A stretch of DNA of 64,000 nt from Saccharopolyspora rhizosphaerae (GCF_003931915.1 NZ_RSAA01000007.1:186001-250000), one strand, 5' to 3'. Shown: positions 1-8,520, numbered from the stretch's first letter. Notes: generated by a model from the sequence alone, not told the origin. Made by a program: numbers and translations.

Positions 1-584
1 CAGTGACCTCCCGCCCGGTCACGCAGATCTCCACGGCGCGCGAGTACCCGACCGCGCGCACCAGCGGCAGCGTGCCGCCGAGGTCGGGCACCAGGCCGAG
101 CCCGGTCTCGGCCATCCGCAGCCGCGCGTCGGTGGTCAGCACTCTGAGGTCGCAGGCCAGGGCCAGCTGGAACCCGGCGCCGATCGCGTGTCCCTGCACG
201 GCGGCGATCGTGACGCGGTCCGGTTCCCGCAACCAGCTGAAGGCCTGCTGGTAGCCGGCGATCTCGGCGTCGGACTGCTCGGTGGGGCGCTCGGCCAGCG
301 CCGCCAGTCCCGGAGCCCCGTCCACCCCGTCGGGGCCGAACATCCTCCGGTCCAGCCCGGCCGAGAACGCCCGGCCGGCTCCGCGCAGCACGACGACCTG
401 GACCTCCGCACCCAGCGACCGGCCGACCTCCCGCAACGCCTGCCAGGTGTGCGGTGTTTGCGCGTTGAGCTTGTCCGGGCGGTCCAGCGTGATGGTGGCA
501 CGCCGCCCGTGGATCGTGAGCCCCACACCGCCACGATCCAACAGGCCGGCGTCCACTACCGACTCCGCCAAGCGGACCTCCATT
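1..584 (-). CDS. Enoyl-CoA hydratase/isomerase family protein (3' end cut by window edge)
   Basis: Crotonase-fold enzyme acting on acyl-CoA thioesters, probably in fatty-acid or related catabolism. 194 residues are visible from the ATG at 584; the C-terminus lies outside the window. Family features seen: TLDRPDKLNAQ (about 32-42), the oxyanion-hole region with SAGLD (74-78), GHAIGAGFQLALACDLR (131-147), AETGLG (158-163), where the first catalytic Glu of crotonases sits, and a second Glu in AVEICVTG (183-190). It lies downstream of the small HTH gene and the ABC-F gene on the same strand, the same order I recall for Rv1472-Rv1473-Rv1473A in M. tuberculosis. Substrate cannot be told from sequence. 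Confidence 0.85.
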
Positions 585-620
585 GCCGACGGCTCGGCCG
601 TGGGCGGCCGGCCGTCGAGT

Positions 621-830
621 TCACTTCTTCTTGGACCGGGTCGCGCCCCCGCGGCCGCGCAACTGCACGCCTGATTCGCTCAGAACCCGGTGCACGAAGC
701 CGTAGGACCGACCGGTCGACTCCGCCAGCGCGCGGATGCTCGCCCCCTTCTCGTACTTCTTCCTCAGATCACTGGCCAGCTTGTCGCGCGCGCTTCCCGT
801 AATGCGCGCGCCCTTCTTCAGCTCAGCCAC
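621..830 (-). CDS. Small helix-turn-helix protein (Rv1473A-like)
   Basis: A 69-residue basic protein starting MAELKKGARITG. It contains a helix-turn-helix-like stretch, GASIRALAESTGRSYGFVHR, and ends in a Lys/Arg-rich tail (GATRSKKK). The frame stays open to 977, but the GTG at 828-830 is chosen because a GGAAGG/GGGGA purine run sits just upstream and the family starts with this sequence. It lies between the ABC-F gene and the enoyl-CoA hydratase gene, matching Rv1473A in mycobacteria. DNA binding is inferred from the HTH pattern; target unknown. Confidence 0.75.
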   Translation of the reverse strand: MAELKKGARITGSARDKLASDLRKKYEKGASIRALAESTGRSYGFVHRVLSESGVQLRGRGGATRSKKK

Positions 831-1018
831 GGTGTCCCCGCCTTCCCTCTGAGCAGGTCGGGCCTCGCGACCCCTGTCAGCGCAATGATCGAACAGGAAA
901 GGCACGAACGCCAGGCGATCATGGAAAAAAGATCGGCCATCGGTCGAGATGTGCACGCGGCGATCACCGGAATGCACTAATCCATCCGTAGTAGCCCGGC
1001 GGCGGGGTGCACGGAGCG

Positions 1019-2647
1019 CTACGCCAACTGGACGAGCTCCAGGTATTCGGCCGACCAGTGGTCTTCCGTGCCGTCCGGCAACAGGATGACCCGTTCGGGC
1101 TCGAGTGCTTCCACCGCACCTGGATCGTGCGTGACCAGCACGACTGCGCCGGTGAAGTTGCGCAGCGCGTCCAGGACCTGCTCGCGGCTGGCGGGGTCGA
1201 GGTTGTTCGTCGGCTCGTCCAGCAGCAGCACGTTGGCCTGGCTGGAGACCAGCCCGGCCAGGGCGAGCCGGGTCTTCTCGCCGCCGGAGAGGGTGCCCGC
1301 CGGTTGCTGCAGCTGCTCGCCCTGGAACAGGAAGGTGCCCAGCAGGGTGCGCAGCTGCTGTTCAGGGGTGTCAGGTGCGGCGGAGCGGATGTTCTGCCAC
1401 ACGGTGGCGTCGTGGTCGAGGGTTTCGTGCTCCTGCGCGAAGTAGCCGATGTGCAGGCCGTGACCTGGGATGACGGCACCCGAGTCGGGCGTCTCCTGGC
1501 CGCCGAGCAACCGCAGGAGCGTGGTCTTGCCGGCACCGTTGAGGCCCAGCACCACGACCTTGGATCCGCGGTCGATGGCCAGGTCGACACCGCTGAAGAT
1601 CTCCAGCGACCCGTAGGACTTCGACAGTCCGTCGGCGGTCAGCGGCGTCTTGCCGCAGGGCGCGGGATCCGGGAAGCGGATCTTGGCGACCTTCTCCTGC
1701 GCCTGCTCGGTCTCGGCCGAGGCCAGCAGCTTCTCCGCGCGCTTGGCCATGTTCTGCGCGGCCACGGCCTTGGTGGCCTTCGCCCGCATCTTGTCGGCCT
1801 GCGACATCAGCGCCGAGGCCTTCTTCTCGGCGTTGGCGCGCTCGCGGCGGCGGCGCTTCTCGTCGGCCGCCCGCGCGTCCTGGTAGCGGGTCCAGTCCAT
1901 GTTGTAGACGTCGGCCTCACCGCGGACGGCGTCGAGGAACCACACCTTGTTGACCACCGCGGAGAGCAGCTCGATGTCGTGGCTGATGACCACCAGACCA
2001 CCGTCGTGGTTCTTCAGGAAGTCGCGCAGCCAGTTGATCGAGTCGGCGTCGAGGTGGTTCGTCGGCTCGTCGAGCAGCAGCGTGGTGGCCGAGCGGCCGC
2101 CAGGACCGGCCTCGGAGGCGGCGAACAGGATGCGGGCCAGCTCGACACGGCGGCGCTGACCACCGGAGAGCGTGCTCAGCGGCTGGTTGAGCACCCGGTC
2201 CGGCAGGCCCAGGTTGCTGCAGATGCGCCCGGCCTCGCTCTCCGCGGCGTAGCCGCCGCGCGCGCCGAAGCGCTCCTCCAACTTGCCGTAGCGGTTGATG
2301 GCCTTGTCGCGCTCCTTCTCGTCGACCAGCTCGGCCATCGCCGTCTGCGCCTTCTCCATGTCGCGCAGCAGCTGGTCGAGGCCGCGCGCGGACAGCACGC
2401 GGTCCTTGGCGCTGACGGTCAGGTCGCCTTCGCGCGGGTCCTGCGGCAGGTAGCCGAGCTCGCCGCGGCGCGTGATGTCACCGGCGTGCGGCTGCCCCTC
2501 CCCCGCCAGGACCTTGAGGGTGGTGGTCTTGCCGGCGCCGTTGCGCCCGACCAGCCCGATCCGGTCGCCGGGCTGGACGCGCAGGGTGGCGTCGGAGAGC
2601 AGGATGCGGGAGCCGGCGCGCAGTTCCAGGCCGGTGGCTGAGATCAA
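1019..2647 (-). CDS. ABC-F family ATP-binding protein (ribosome-associated type)
   Basis: 542 residues with two ABC domains and no membrane segment, so a soluble ABC-F protein and not a transporter. Domain 1: Walker A GRNGAGKT (34-41), signature LSGGQ (160-164), DEPT (193-196). A charged linker rich in Lys/Arg/Glu spans about 255-325, the place of the P-site tRNA interaction motif in ABC-F factors. Domain 2: GLNGAGKT (368-375), LSGGE (453-457), DEPT (477-480). The start is TTG (2645-2647), preceded by CGGAG at proper spacing; no better ATG or GTG is present. Known ABC-F proteins act on the ribosome in translation or antibiotic resistance. It corresponds by order to Rv1473; whether it protects against an antibiotic is not shown. 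Confidence 0.9.
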   Translation of the reverse strand: MISATGLELRAGSRILLSDATLRVQPGDRIGLVGRNGAGKTTTLKVLAGEGQPHAGDITRRGELGYLPQDPREGDLTVSAKDRVLSARGLDQLLRDMEKAQTAMAELVDEKERDKAINRYGKLEERFGARGGYAAESEAGRICSNLGLPDRVLNQPLSTLSGGQRRRVELARILFAASEAGPGGRSATTLLLDEPTNHLDADSINWLRDFLKNHDGGLVVISHDIELLSAVVNKVWFLDAVRGEADVYNMDWTRYQDARAADEKRRRRERANAEKKASALMSQADKMRAKATKAVAAQNMAKRAEKLLASAETEQAQEKVAKIRFPDPAPCGKTPLTADGLSKSYGSLEIFSGVDLAIDRGSKVVVLGLNGAGKTTLLRLLGGQETPDSGAVIPGHGLHIGYFAQEHETLDHDATVWQNIRSAAPDTPEQQLRTLLGTFLFQGEQLQQPAGTLSGGEKTRLALAGLVSSQANVLLLDEPTNNLDPASREQVLDALRNFTGAVVLVTHDPGAVEALEPERVILLPDGTEDHWSAEYLELVQLA

Positions 2648-2827
2648 GGAGAACTCCGAGTACTAGGTGGTCTGCGTGGCATGAGAGCGCCCACCGGCAG
2701 GAGCGGGTGGGCGAGCGGCGCGGGCTAGTCGACGCGCGGAGTGGCGCGCGAACGCACCGAGAATCGCTTGCTGACCACGTCCCCACTGTACCGGGCGGGT
2801 GCCAGCGAATTTCCGCTCCGGTGACGC

Positions 2828-3499
2828 TCAACTCGCGTCTCGGACCTCGACCTCCACCGCGACAGCCCGCTTCGCGGCCTCGTCGAGCACCGCCCGGCGG
2901 GGTTCGGCGACGTCCAGCACGCGCTCCTCGGCGCGGTCGAACAGGCTGGTCAGCCGGCTGTCCTCCGCCAGCGCCCGCAGTGCCGTGCGGTCACCGCCGA
3001 GCACGAGACCGTCGAGCTCGTCGGCCACCGGCAGCAGCGTTCTGGCCACCGCGTCGGCAGCCGCGGCCAGCGAGCGGGCCGACTGGCCCTCGCGGCGGCG
3101 GGCGAAGCGCTGCTGCGACCAGCCGCCTGCCTTGTTGCGCCCGTGCACCAGGTGCCGGTCGGTGCTGGAGGACTCCACGACACCGTCCACCGCCACCCCG
3201 ACGCTGTGGGCGCCGAGGCGCACCAGCACCAGCCCGATCCGCCGGGCCGCCGTGACGTGCTCGACCAGGGAGGAGACGGCCAGGCCGGGCTGCTCGCCGT
3301 GCGGCGGCGGGATCTCGCCGAAGGGCACCGCGACCCTCGCCGTGGCGCCGTCCTCGGCGGTGACCAGCACCTCCCGGGGCTGCAGCCGGGTGCTCGCCGC
3401 GCCGCCGTGGGACGAGGCGAAGCGCTCGAACCAGCCCGCGACCCGGTCGGGCGCCACCTCCACCGCACGGCCGCCACCGGCGAGTTCGCGGACCTTCAT
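2828..3499 (-). CDS. acVLRF1 family peptidyl-tRNA hydrolase-like protein
   Basis: 223 residues resembling the actinobacterial VLRF1 (Vms1-like release factor) family. The eRF1-like core carries the signature HGRNKAGGWSQQ at 119-130, followed by RFARRREGQ. In eukaryotic Vms1/ANKZF1 the equivalent loop supplies the Gln that releases nascent chains from stalled peptidyl-tRNA; Gln129 or Gln130 would be that residue. The gene starts at ATG 3499, 12 nt after the dgt stop; the Shine-Dalgarno (GGGAGC) overlaps that stop codon (TAGGGAGCC), so translation is likely coupled to dgt. Activity is inferred from the family motif. Confidence 0.8.
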   Translation of the reverse strand: MKVRELAGGGRAVEVAPDRVAGWFERFASSHGGAASTRLQPREVLVTAEDGATARVAVPFGEIPPPHGEQPGLAVSSLVEHVTAARRIGLVLVRLGAHSVGVAVDGVVESSSTDRHLVHGRNKAGGWSQQRFARRREGQSARSLAAAADAVARTLLPVADELDGLVLGGDRTALRALAEDSRLTSLFDRAEERVLDVAEPRRAVLDEAAKRAVAVEVEVRDAS

Positions 3500-3511
3500 C
3501 GGCCAGGCTCC

Positions 3512-5023
3512 CTACAGGACGAAGGTGTCGTTCCACAGCTGCGTGGTGCGCCCGGAGAGGGCTTCCAGCAGCGCGGCGGCCTGGTCGTCGGTGAGCGAGG
3601 CGACGAAGTCGACCACCGCGCGACCGCGCGCCAGCGTGGTCAGGTCCGCTCCGGCGGGAAGCACCTCGGCCGGCAGCTCGTCGAACTCCTGGCGGGCCAG
3701 GTCGAACAGGTCGCGCAGCCGGTGCGGGGCCACCTCGGCCTTGTCGAGCAGCCACTCGTCGAGGGCCTCCACCAGGTTGCTGATCAACCGGTCCTGACCG
3801 CGCTGGTGCAGCGCCAGGTCCGGGCGCTGCAGCACGAAGTGGCGGTGCACGAACTTGAGCACCTGCACCTCGTGCCACTGCTCGGGGGCCAGCGCCACGT
3901 GCCCGGAGCGCGGCTGGACCGACTCGTCGACGACGATCCCCTCGACCAGCCGGCGGGTCCAGTCACCGGAGAAGCGGACCACCGCCTGCTCGGCCTGCTG
4001 GGAACGGTCGAAGGGCACCTCCAGCAGGTTGATCGCCAGCTCGGTGCGGACCTTCTTCACCGCGTCGGCGAAGGCCTGGTCATCGGCGATCCAGGCGTCC
4101 TTGGCGTGGATGCGGCGGCGCAGGTGCTCCAGCGAGGCGCCGGGCCGGTTGTCGTCGACGCCCACGTGCTCCTCGGCGGCGAACTCCACGCTGTGGCCGA
4201 GCCACTCCTGCAGCTCGTGGTGCACGGTGGTGAACTGCAGGATGCCGACGCGGTGGAAGTCCTCCAGGTCGTGGATGGCGTAGGCGATGTCGTCGGCGGT
4301 GTCCATGACCGATGCCTCGACGGTCTGCTGCCACTCCGGCAGCCCCTTCTCGAACGGGGCGCGCGCGTCGAGCAGGTCGTCGAGCTCGGTGCTGTAGGCG
4401 GAGAACTTCGTCGCACCGCTGCCGGGCATCTCGGACGGCTCGGACGCGCCGCGCGGCAGCTCGGCCGCCTGGTGCGGCACCGGCGAGTGCCGGGTCCAGG
4501 GGTACTTCAGCAGCGCCGAGCGCACCGCGGCGGTCAGGTCCAGGCCGTTGCCCTCCACACCGCGCACGTCGATGCGGGTGACCACGCGGTAGGTCTGGGC
4601 GTTGCCCTCGAAGCCGTCGGGCAGCCCGAAGCGCTCGCGCGCCAGCCGGTCCAGCACGCTCTCGCCGAGGTGCCCGAACGGCGGGTGCCCGAGGTCGTGG
4701 CCGAGCCCGGCGGCCTCGACGACGTCGAGGTCGCAGCCGCCCAGCTCGTCGAGCTTGGCTCGGCTGACCGGGTCGGCCAGCAGCCGCTCGGCGATGGCGC
4801 GGGCGACCTGGGCGACCTTGAGGCTGTGGGTGAGCCGGTTGTGCAGCAGCAGGCCGGAGCCGGACGGGCTGACGACCTGGGTGACGCCGCCGAGCCGCGC
4901 GAAGAACGCCGAGGCCGAAATCCGGTCGCGGTCGGCGCGGAAGGGGCTCGCGGCGAGGTCGCCGGGCATGGTGTGCCCGGTCCGGTCGCTGGGGCGGGCG
5001 GCACGCAGGTGCACTTCCTCCAT
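3512..5023 (-). CDS. dgt: Deoxyguanosinetriphosphate triphosphohydrolase-like protein
   Basis: 503-residue HD-domain protein of the Dgt family, which hydrolyses dNTPs to deoxynucleoside and tripolyphosphate. Metal-binding residues are visible: NRLTHS with His66, and GLGHDLGHPPFGH with His109-Asp110; a later HD-type Asp lies in DTADDIAYAIHDLED. The N-terminal RPSDRTGH segment is common in the family. Start ATG 5023 has no Shine-Dalgarno but a TAACGT hexamer at -12 to -7, as in a leaderless mRNA. It is divergent from the lycopene-cyclase-like gene and followed closely by acVLRF1. Confidence 0.9.
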   Translation of the reverse strand: MEEVHLRAARPSDRTGHTMPGDLAASPFRADRDRISASAFFARLGGVTQVVSPSGSGLLLHNRLTHSLKVAQVARAIAERLLADPVSRAKLDELGGCDLDVVEAAGLGHDLGHPPFGHLGESVLDRLARERFGLPDGFEGNAQTYRVVTRIDVRGVEGNGLDLTAAVRSALLKYPWTRHSPVPHQAAELPRGASEPSEMPGSGATKFSAYSTELDDLLDARAPFEKGLPEWQQTVEASVMDTADDIAYAIHDLEDFHRVGILQFTTVHHELQEWLGHSVEFAAEEHVGVDDNRPGASLEHLRRRIHAKDAWIADDQAFADAVKKVRTELAINLLEVPFDRSQQAEQAVVRFSGDWTRRLVEGIVVDESVQPRSGHVALAPEQWHEVQVLKFVHRHFVLQRPDLALHQRGQDRLISNLVEALDEWLLDKAEVAPHRLRDLFDLARQEFDELPAEVLPAGADLTTLARGRAVVDFVASLTDDQAAALLEALSGRTTQLWNDTFVL

Positions 5024-5029
5024 GCGGTC

Positions 5030-5035
5030 ACGTTA
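5030..5035 (-). promoter_or_regulatory. Candidate -10 element of dgt (leaderless)
   Basis: TAACGT lies at -12 to -7 relative to the dgt ATG on the minus strand, fitting the TANNNT -10 consensus placed so that transcription begins at the start codon. No clear -35 is seen. Confidence 0.5.
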
Positions 5036-5084
5036 TCGGCCGGTCAACACGCGCGGTCGCGGGCGGGCGTGATGTGATGATCGG

Positions 5085-6281
5085 GTGGCGGATGTCGTGG
5101 TGGTGGGCGGCGGACCTGCGGGCCGGGCCGCTGCTTCGGCCTGCAGTGATGCCGGCCTGACCGTGGTGCTGGTGGACCCGGCGCCGCGCAGCGGGTGGGC
5201 GAGCACCTTCGGTTCCTGGGCCGATGAGCTGCCACCCGCGGTCGCCGAGCTCTCCACGGTGGTGGACCGGATGCTCCTGCGCGGCACCAGCGAGCACGTG
5301 TGGGAGCGGCCCTACGCGGTGCTGGACAACACCGAGCTGTGGAAGCGCCTGTGGCGGGCCGACGTCACCGAGGTCACCGGTCGCGCGGTCGCCGCCGAGC
5401 ACGGCCCGACGGGCTCGACCGTGGTGCTCAAGGACGGCAGGCGGCTGGCCGCCGGCGTCGTCGTCGACGCCACCGGGCCTTCCCGCGCGCTCAGCGGCGG
5501 AAGGCCCTCCCACACCGCGGCGCAGCAGACCGCCGTGGGCTGGATCGTGGACTCCGCCACCGCCGCACCGTTCTGCGGTCCGGGCGAGGGCGTGTTCATG
5601 GACTGGAGTTCGGCGCCGCGGACCAAGGGCGGCTGGCCGACGTTCCTCTACGCCGTGCGCCTCGGTCCGGACCGCGTGCTGCTGGAGGAGACCTCCCTCG
5701 CGCGGCGTCCCGCGCTGCCGCTGGCGCTGCTGCGCCGCAGGCTCGCCGGTCGCCTGAGCGACGCCGGCATCGACGCGGACGCGCGGCTGGGCGAGGAGCG
5801 GGTGCGCTTCCCGGTCGACGACCCACTGCCGCGGCCGGGCCGGGTGGTGCCCTTCGGCGCTGCCGCGAGCTTCGTGCACCCGGCCAGCGGGTTCAGCGTC
5901 GCGCGGGCCTTGCGCCGGGCGCCGTGGCTCGCGGCGGCGATCAGCGGCGGCCTGGCCACCGGGCCGGCGACGGCCGCGCGAGCGGGCTGGCAGGTGCTGT
6001 GGCCGCCGGAGGCGGTGACCGCGCACCTGTTGCGGCAGCGGGCACTGCGGGCTCTGCTGTCCTTGCCCCCGGAGCTGGTGCCGGAGTTCTTCGAGGGCTT
6101 CTTCGCGCTGTCGGAGCAGCACCGGACCGAGTTCCTGGCGGGCGAGGGCACCTCAGCGGGCACGGCCCGGGCCATGACGGCGATGTTCAGCCACCTGCCG
6201 TGGAGCATCCGCCGCAGGCTGGTGCTGGGCGGGTTGTCCTTCGGGCACCCCTCAGCCCAGCACGGGCTCGGCGGGGACTGA
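5085..6281 (+). CDS. Lycopene cyclase family flavoprotein (orphan)
   Basis: 398 residues with an N-terminal FAD/NAD-binding motif VVVGGGPAG (4-12) followed by DPAPRSGWASTFGSW, the pattern of plant/CrtL-type lycopene cyclases and related flavoproteins. Later blocks (TFLYAVRLG, VPFGAAASFVHPASGFSVARAL) match the carotenoid-cyclase family layout. Start GTG 5085 is chosen because the Rossmann motif begins immediately; no Shine-Dalgarno is obvious. No phytoene synthase, desaturase or other carotenoid gene is nearby, so the substrate may not be lycopene. It is divergent from dgt with a 61-bp gap. Confidence 0.7.
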   Translation: MADVVVVGGGPAGRAAASACSDAGLTVVLVDPAPRSGWASTFGSWADELPPAVAELSTVVDRMLLRGTSEHVWERPYAVLDNTELWKRLWRADVTEVTGRAVAAEHGPTGSTVVLKDGRRLAAGVVVDATGPSRALSGGRPSHTAAQQTAVGWIVDSATAAPFCGPGEGVFMDWSSAPRTKGGWPTFLYAVRLGPDRVLLEETSLARRPALPLALLRRRLAGRLSDAGIDADARLGEERVRFPVDDPLPRPGRVVPFGAAASFVHPASGFSVARALRRAPWLAAAISGGLATGPATAARAGWQVLWPPEAVTAHLLRQRALRALLSLPPELVPEFFEGFFALSEQHRTEFLAGEGTSAGTARAMTAMFSHLPWSIRRRLVLGGLSFGHPSAQHGLGGD

Positions 6282-6588
6282 CCTGACTACCCACCTCCGT
6301 CAGCTCCTGAACCACCGGGCCGCACACATCACACACTGTTTTTCGCATCGCCCGTTCACGGAACGTTCACGCTGCGTGCACGGCTCCACCCGTTGAGCTG
6401 TGGCTGGTCTCCACCCAGGGTGACCACGTGGCCTCGCACTGGCGTGCCACGTGCCACAAGCACTTCGGCCAACTGATGTTAGGTGCTGGTCAAGCGCGCT
6501 AAGTTGGTCGGCGGAACGGCGGCGCTCCGCCGACGAGGAGGAGCTGAGATGTCGGTGAACAGATCGTGATCAAGATCGATGGAGAAGC
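6282..6588 (+). other. Gene-free leader region upstream of the EAL/GGDEF gene
   Basis: No full-length gene. It contains a hairpin with 9-bp arms (GTCGGCGGA 6507-6515, TCCGCCGAC 6526-6534), followed at once by a strong GAGGAGGAG ribosome-binding site that serves a very short upstream frame at 6549, and then the weaker GGAGA site of the real gene. A TAAGTT hexamer at 6500-6505 could be a -10 element. The hairpin next to a strong ribosome-binding site suggests post-transcriptional control, but this is inference. Confidence 0.45.
6549..6569 (+). CDS. Possible six-codon upstream open reading frame (MSVNRS)
   Basis: ATG TCG GTG AAC AGA TCG TGA, preceded at ideal distance by GAGGAGGAG, a stronger ribosome-binding site than that of the downstream gene at 6589. 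It ends 19 nt before that start. It may be a leader peptide or a chance start under a purine-rich tract. Confidence 0.3.
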   Translation: MSVNRS

Positions 6589-8424
6589 ATGAGTCGGTAC
6601 GACGTCGACTCCGTGCTCGCGCTGGTGGACGAGGTGCGCTTCGCGTTCCAGCCGTTGATCAACATCAAGACCGGTGCCATCGTCGCGATCGAGGCGTTGG
6701 CGCGACCGGCAGGCGCGCACGTCCAGGACCTGTTCCGCGAGGCGGCGCGGCTGCGGAGGCTCACCGAGCTCGACGTGAGCTTGGCGGTCGAGGCGGTCCG
6801 AGCCGCGGCGGACCACGAATCGCTGCTCCCGCTGCACCTGAACCTGTTCGGCGGCACCGTGGTGCACGACCGCGAACGGCTGGAGCTGCTGCGCGAAGCC
6901 CTGCACGACGTGGGCAGGCGCGAGCAGGAGATCACCCTGGAGATCGGTCCCCCGTTCGCCCGCATCGACTCCAACAGCCTGCTGGAGGGCGTCGGCAAGC
7001 TGCGCTCCGAAGGCTTCCAGATCGCCCTCGACGGAGTCGGTGAGGGCGACATCCCGCTGACCCTGGTCGGTGACATCGGTCCCGCCACGATCAAGCTCGA
7101 CCGGGCCGTGGTGCAGGGCCTGCCCGACGACCCCGCGCGCATCGCCGTCGTCGAGTCGGTGCGCCACCTGTGCGAGTCGACCGAGAGCCAGCTGGTCGCC
7201 GAGGGCGTGGAGAGCGATCGCCAGCTCAACGCGCTGCGCCGCAACGGCGTCCGCCTGGTGCAGGGCAACCTGCTCGCCCCGCCCGGGCGCAGGCCGCCCA
7301 CGCGGAGCACCGTGCCGGGCGTGGCCGCCGAGGTCAGCGACCCGCAGGGGCCGTCGGTCAACACCTTGGCCAGCGGACCGCGCGTGACCGAGTTCCTCTC
7401 CCCGGCGACGATGCTGTCCATGGACGCCACCGCGGACCAGGTGCGCGAGGTGCTGGCCGACCACACCGAGATCAGCGGGGTGGTGCTGGTCGACGAGCAC
7501 AACCGGCCGCAGTGCACCATCGACCGCAACCGCTTCCTGCTCGCGGTCACCGGGCCCTACGGGCACGCGCTGCACGCCAAGCGCCCGGCCTCGCGGCTGG
7601 CCGACGAGCCACGCGTGGTGAACACCGGCACCACGGCGATAGAAGCGCTGAGCATGATCACCGGGTCCGACCCGTACCGGATGTACGACGACGCGATCGT
7701 GGTCGACGAGGCGGACCGCTGCTTGGGCGCGGTGCGCGCGGGCGACCTGATCCGCGGCATGGCGGAGATGAAGGTCGAGGAAGCCGCGGCGCTCAACCCG
7801 CTGACCCGCCTGCCGGGCAGCGACGCCATCGCGCGGGACGTGGCGCGGCGCATCTCCGCGGGCGAGATCTTCGCGGTGAGCTGGCTGGACATCGACGAGT
7901 TCAAGTCGGTCAACGACACCGCGGGCTTCTCCGCCGGCGACGACCTGATCCGCTCGATCGGCCGCAGCCTCACCGACGCGGCGGCCGCGCTGTCCTCGGT
8001 GCAGGTCGGGCACGTGGGCGGCGACGACTTCCTGCTGGTCTCCGACCTCGACGACCTGGCGGGGCTGGCCGACTCGGTGCTGGGCCCCAGCCGCAAGGCG
8101 GGCGACGTGGACGTCACCGTCTCGCTGGCGACGCTGGTGTGCACCGCGCAGACGGTCGCCGACTACGACCAGGCCTCCAGCAAGCTCGCGCCGCTCAAGG
8201 GCTACGCCAAGGAGCTCCGCGGGTGCAGCTGGGTGATGGTCCGCCCCGGCTCGAACCGGATCGAGGTCCTGCGAGGCCAGGCCACCGGCGCACCACCACC
8301 CCAGGCACCCCCGCTGACCAGCACCCCACCCCCGCCGGCACCACCCCAGCAGGCGCCGCCCCCACCACCCCCGCACGGCTTCCCCACCCGGGACCCGGAA
8401 CAGATGCACCACAACAGGTTCTGA
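6589..8424 (+). CDS. EAL-CBS-GGDEF domain protein (cyclic-di-GMP signalling)
   Basis: 611 residues, cytoplasmic. The EAL domain (about 15-235) has EALAR (35-39), Asn85, Glu118, Lys169 and EGVES (205-209), but the metal-binding DDFGTG motif reads DGVGEG (148-153), losing the second Asp. A CBS-pair-like region follows (about 265-390). The GGDEF domain (about 400-560) begins LTRLPG (405-410), has LDIDEFKSVND and reads GGDDF (477-481) at the active loop. A proline-rich tail (about 569-600) ends the protein. The EAL part is probably a degenerate phosphodiesterase or a ligand sensor; the cyclase part may be active, since GGDDF keeps acidic residues at both key positions. Start ATG 6589 has GGAGA upstream. 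Confidence 0.85.
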   Translation: MSRYDVDSVLALVDEVRFAFQPLINIKTGAIVAIEALARPAGAHVQDLFREAARLRRLTELDVSLAVEAVRAAADHESLLPLHLNLFGGTVVHDRERLELLREALHDVGRREQEITLEIGPPFARIDSNSLLEGVGKLRSEGFQIALDGVGEGDIPLTLVGDIGPATIKLDRAVVQGLPDDPARIAVVESVRHLCESTESQLVAEGVESDRQLNALRRNGVRLVQGNLLAPPGRRPPTRSTVPGVAAEVSDPQGPSVNTLASGPRVTEFLSPATMLSMDATADQVREVLADHTEISGVVLVDEHNRPQCTIDRNRFLLAVTGPYGHALHAKRPASRLADEPRVVNTGTTAIEALSMITGSDPYRMYDDAIVVDEADRCLGAVRAGDLIRGMAEMKVEEAAALNPLTRLPGSDAIARDVARRISAGEIFAVSWLDIDEFKSVNDTAGFSAGDDLIRSIGRSLTDAAAALSSVQVGHVGGDDFLLVSDLDDLAGLADSVLGPSRKAGDVDVTVSLATLVCTAQTVADYDQASSKLAPLKGYAKELRGCSWVMVRPGSNRIEVLRGQATGAPPPQAPPLTSTPPPPAPPQQAPPPPPPHGFPTRDPEQMHHNRF

Positions 8425-8433
8425 GCACGAAGA

Positions 8434-8460
8434 AGGCCCCCGGCACGAAGCCGGGGGCCT
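8434..8460 (+). terminator. Hairpin terminator after the EAL/GGDEF gene
   Basis: Perfect 11-bp stem AGGCCCCCGGC (8434-8444) and GCCGGGGGCCT (8450-8460) with loop ACGAA, 9 nt after the stop codon. No strong U-tract follows, as is usual for actinobacterial terminators. Confidence 0.75.
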
Positions 8461-8520
8461 ACAACGTCAGGCGCGCACCGAAGGTGCTTTCCTCCGTCAC
8501 CACGCGGGCGACTCGCCCGC

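Noticed and set aside
1007..2641. Long plus-strand frame opposite the ABC-F gene
   Set aside because: Codon pattern and domains support only the minus-strand ABC-F gene.
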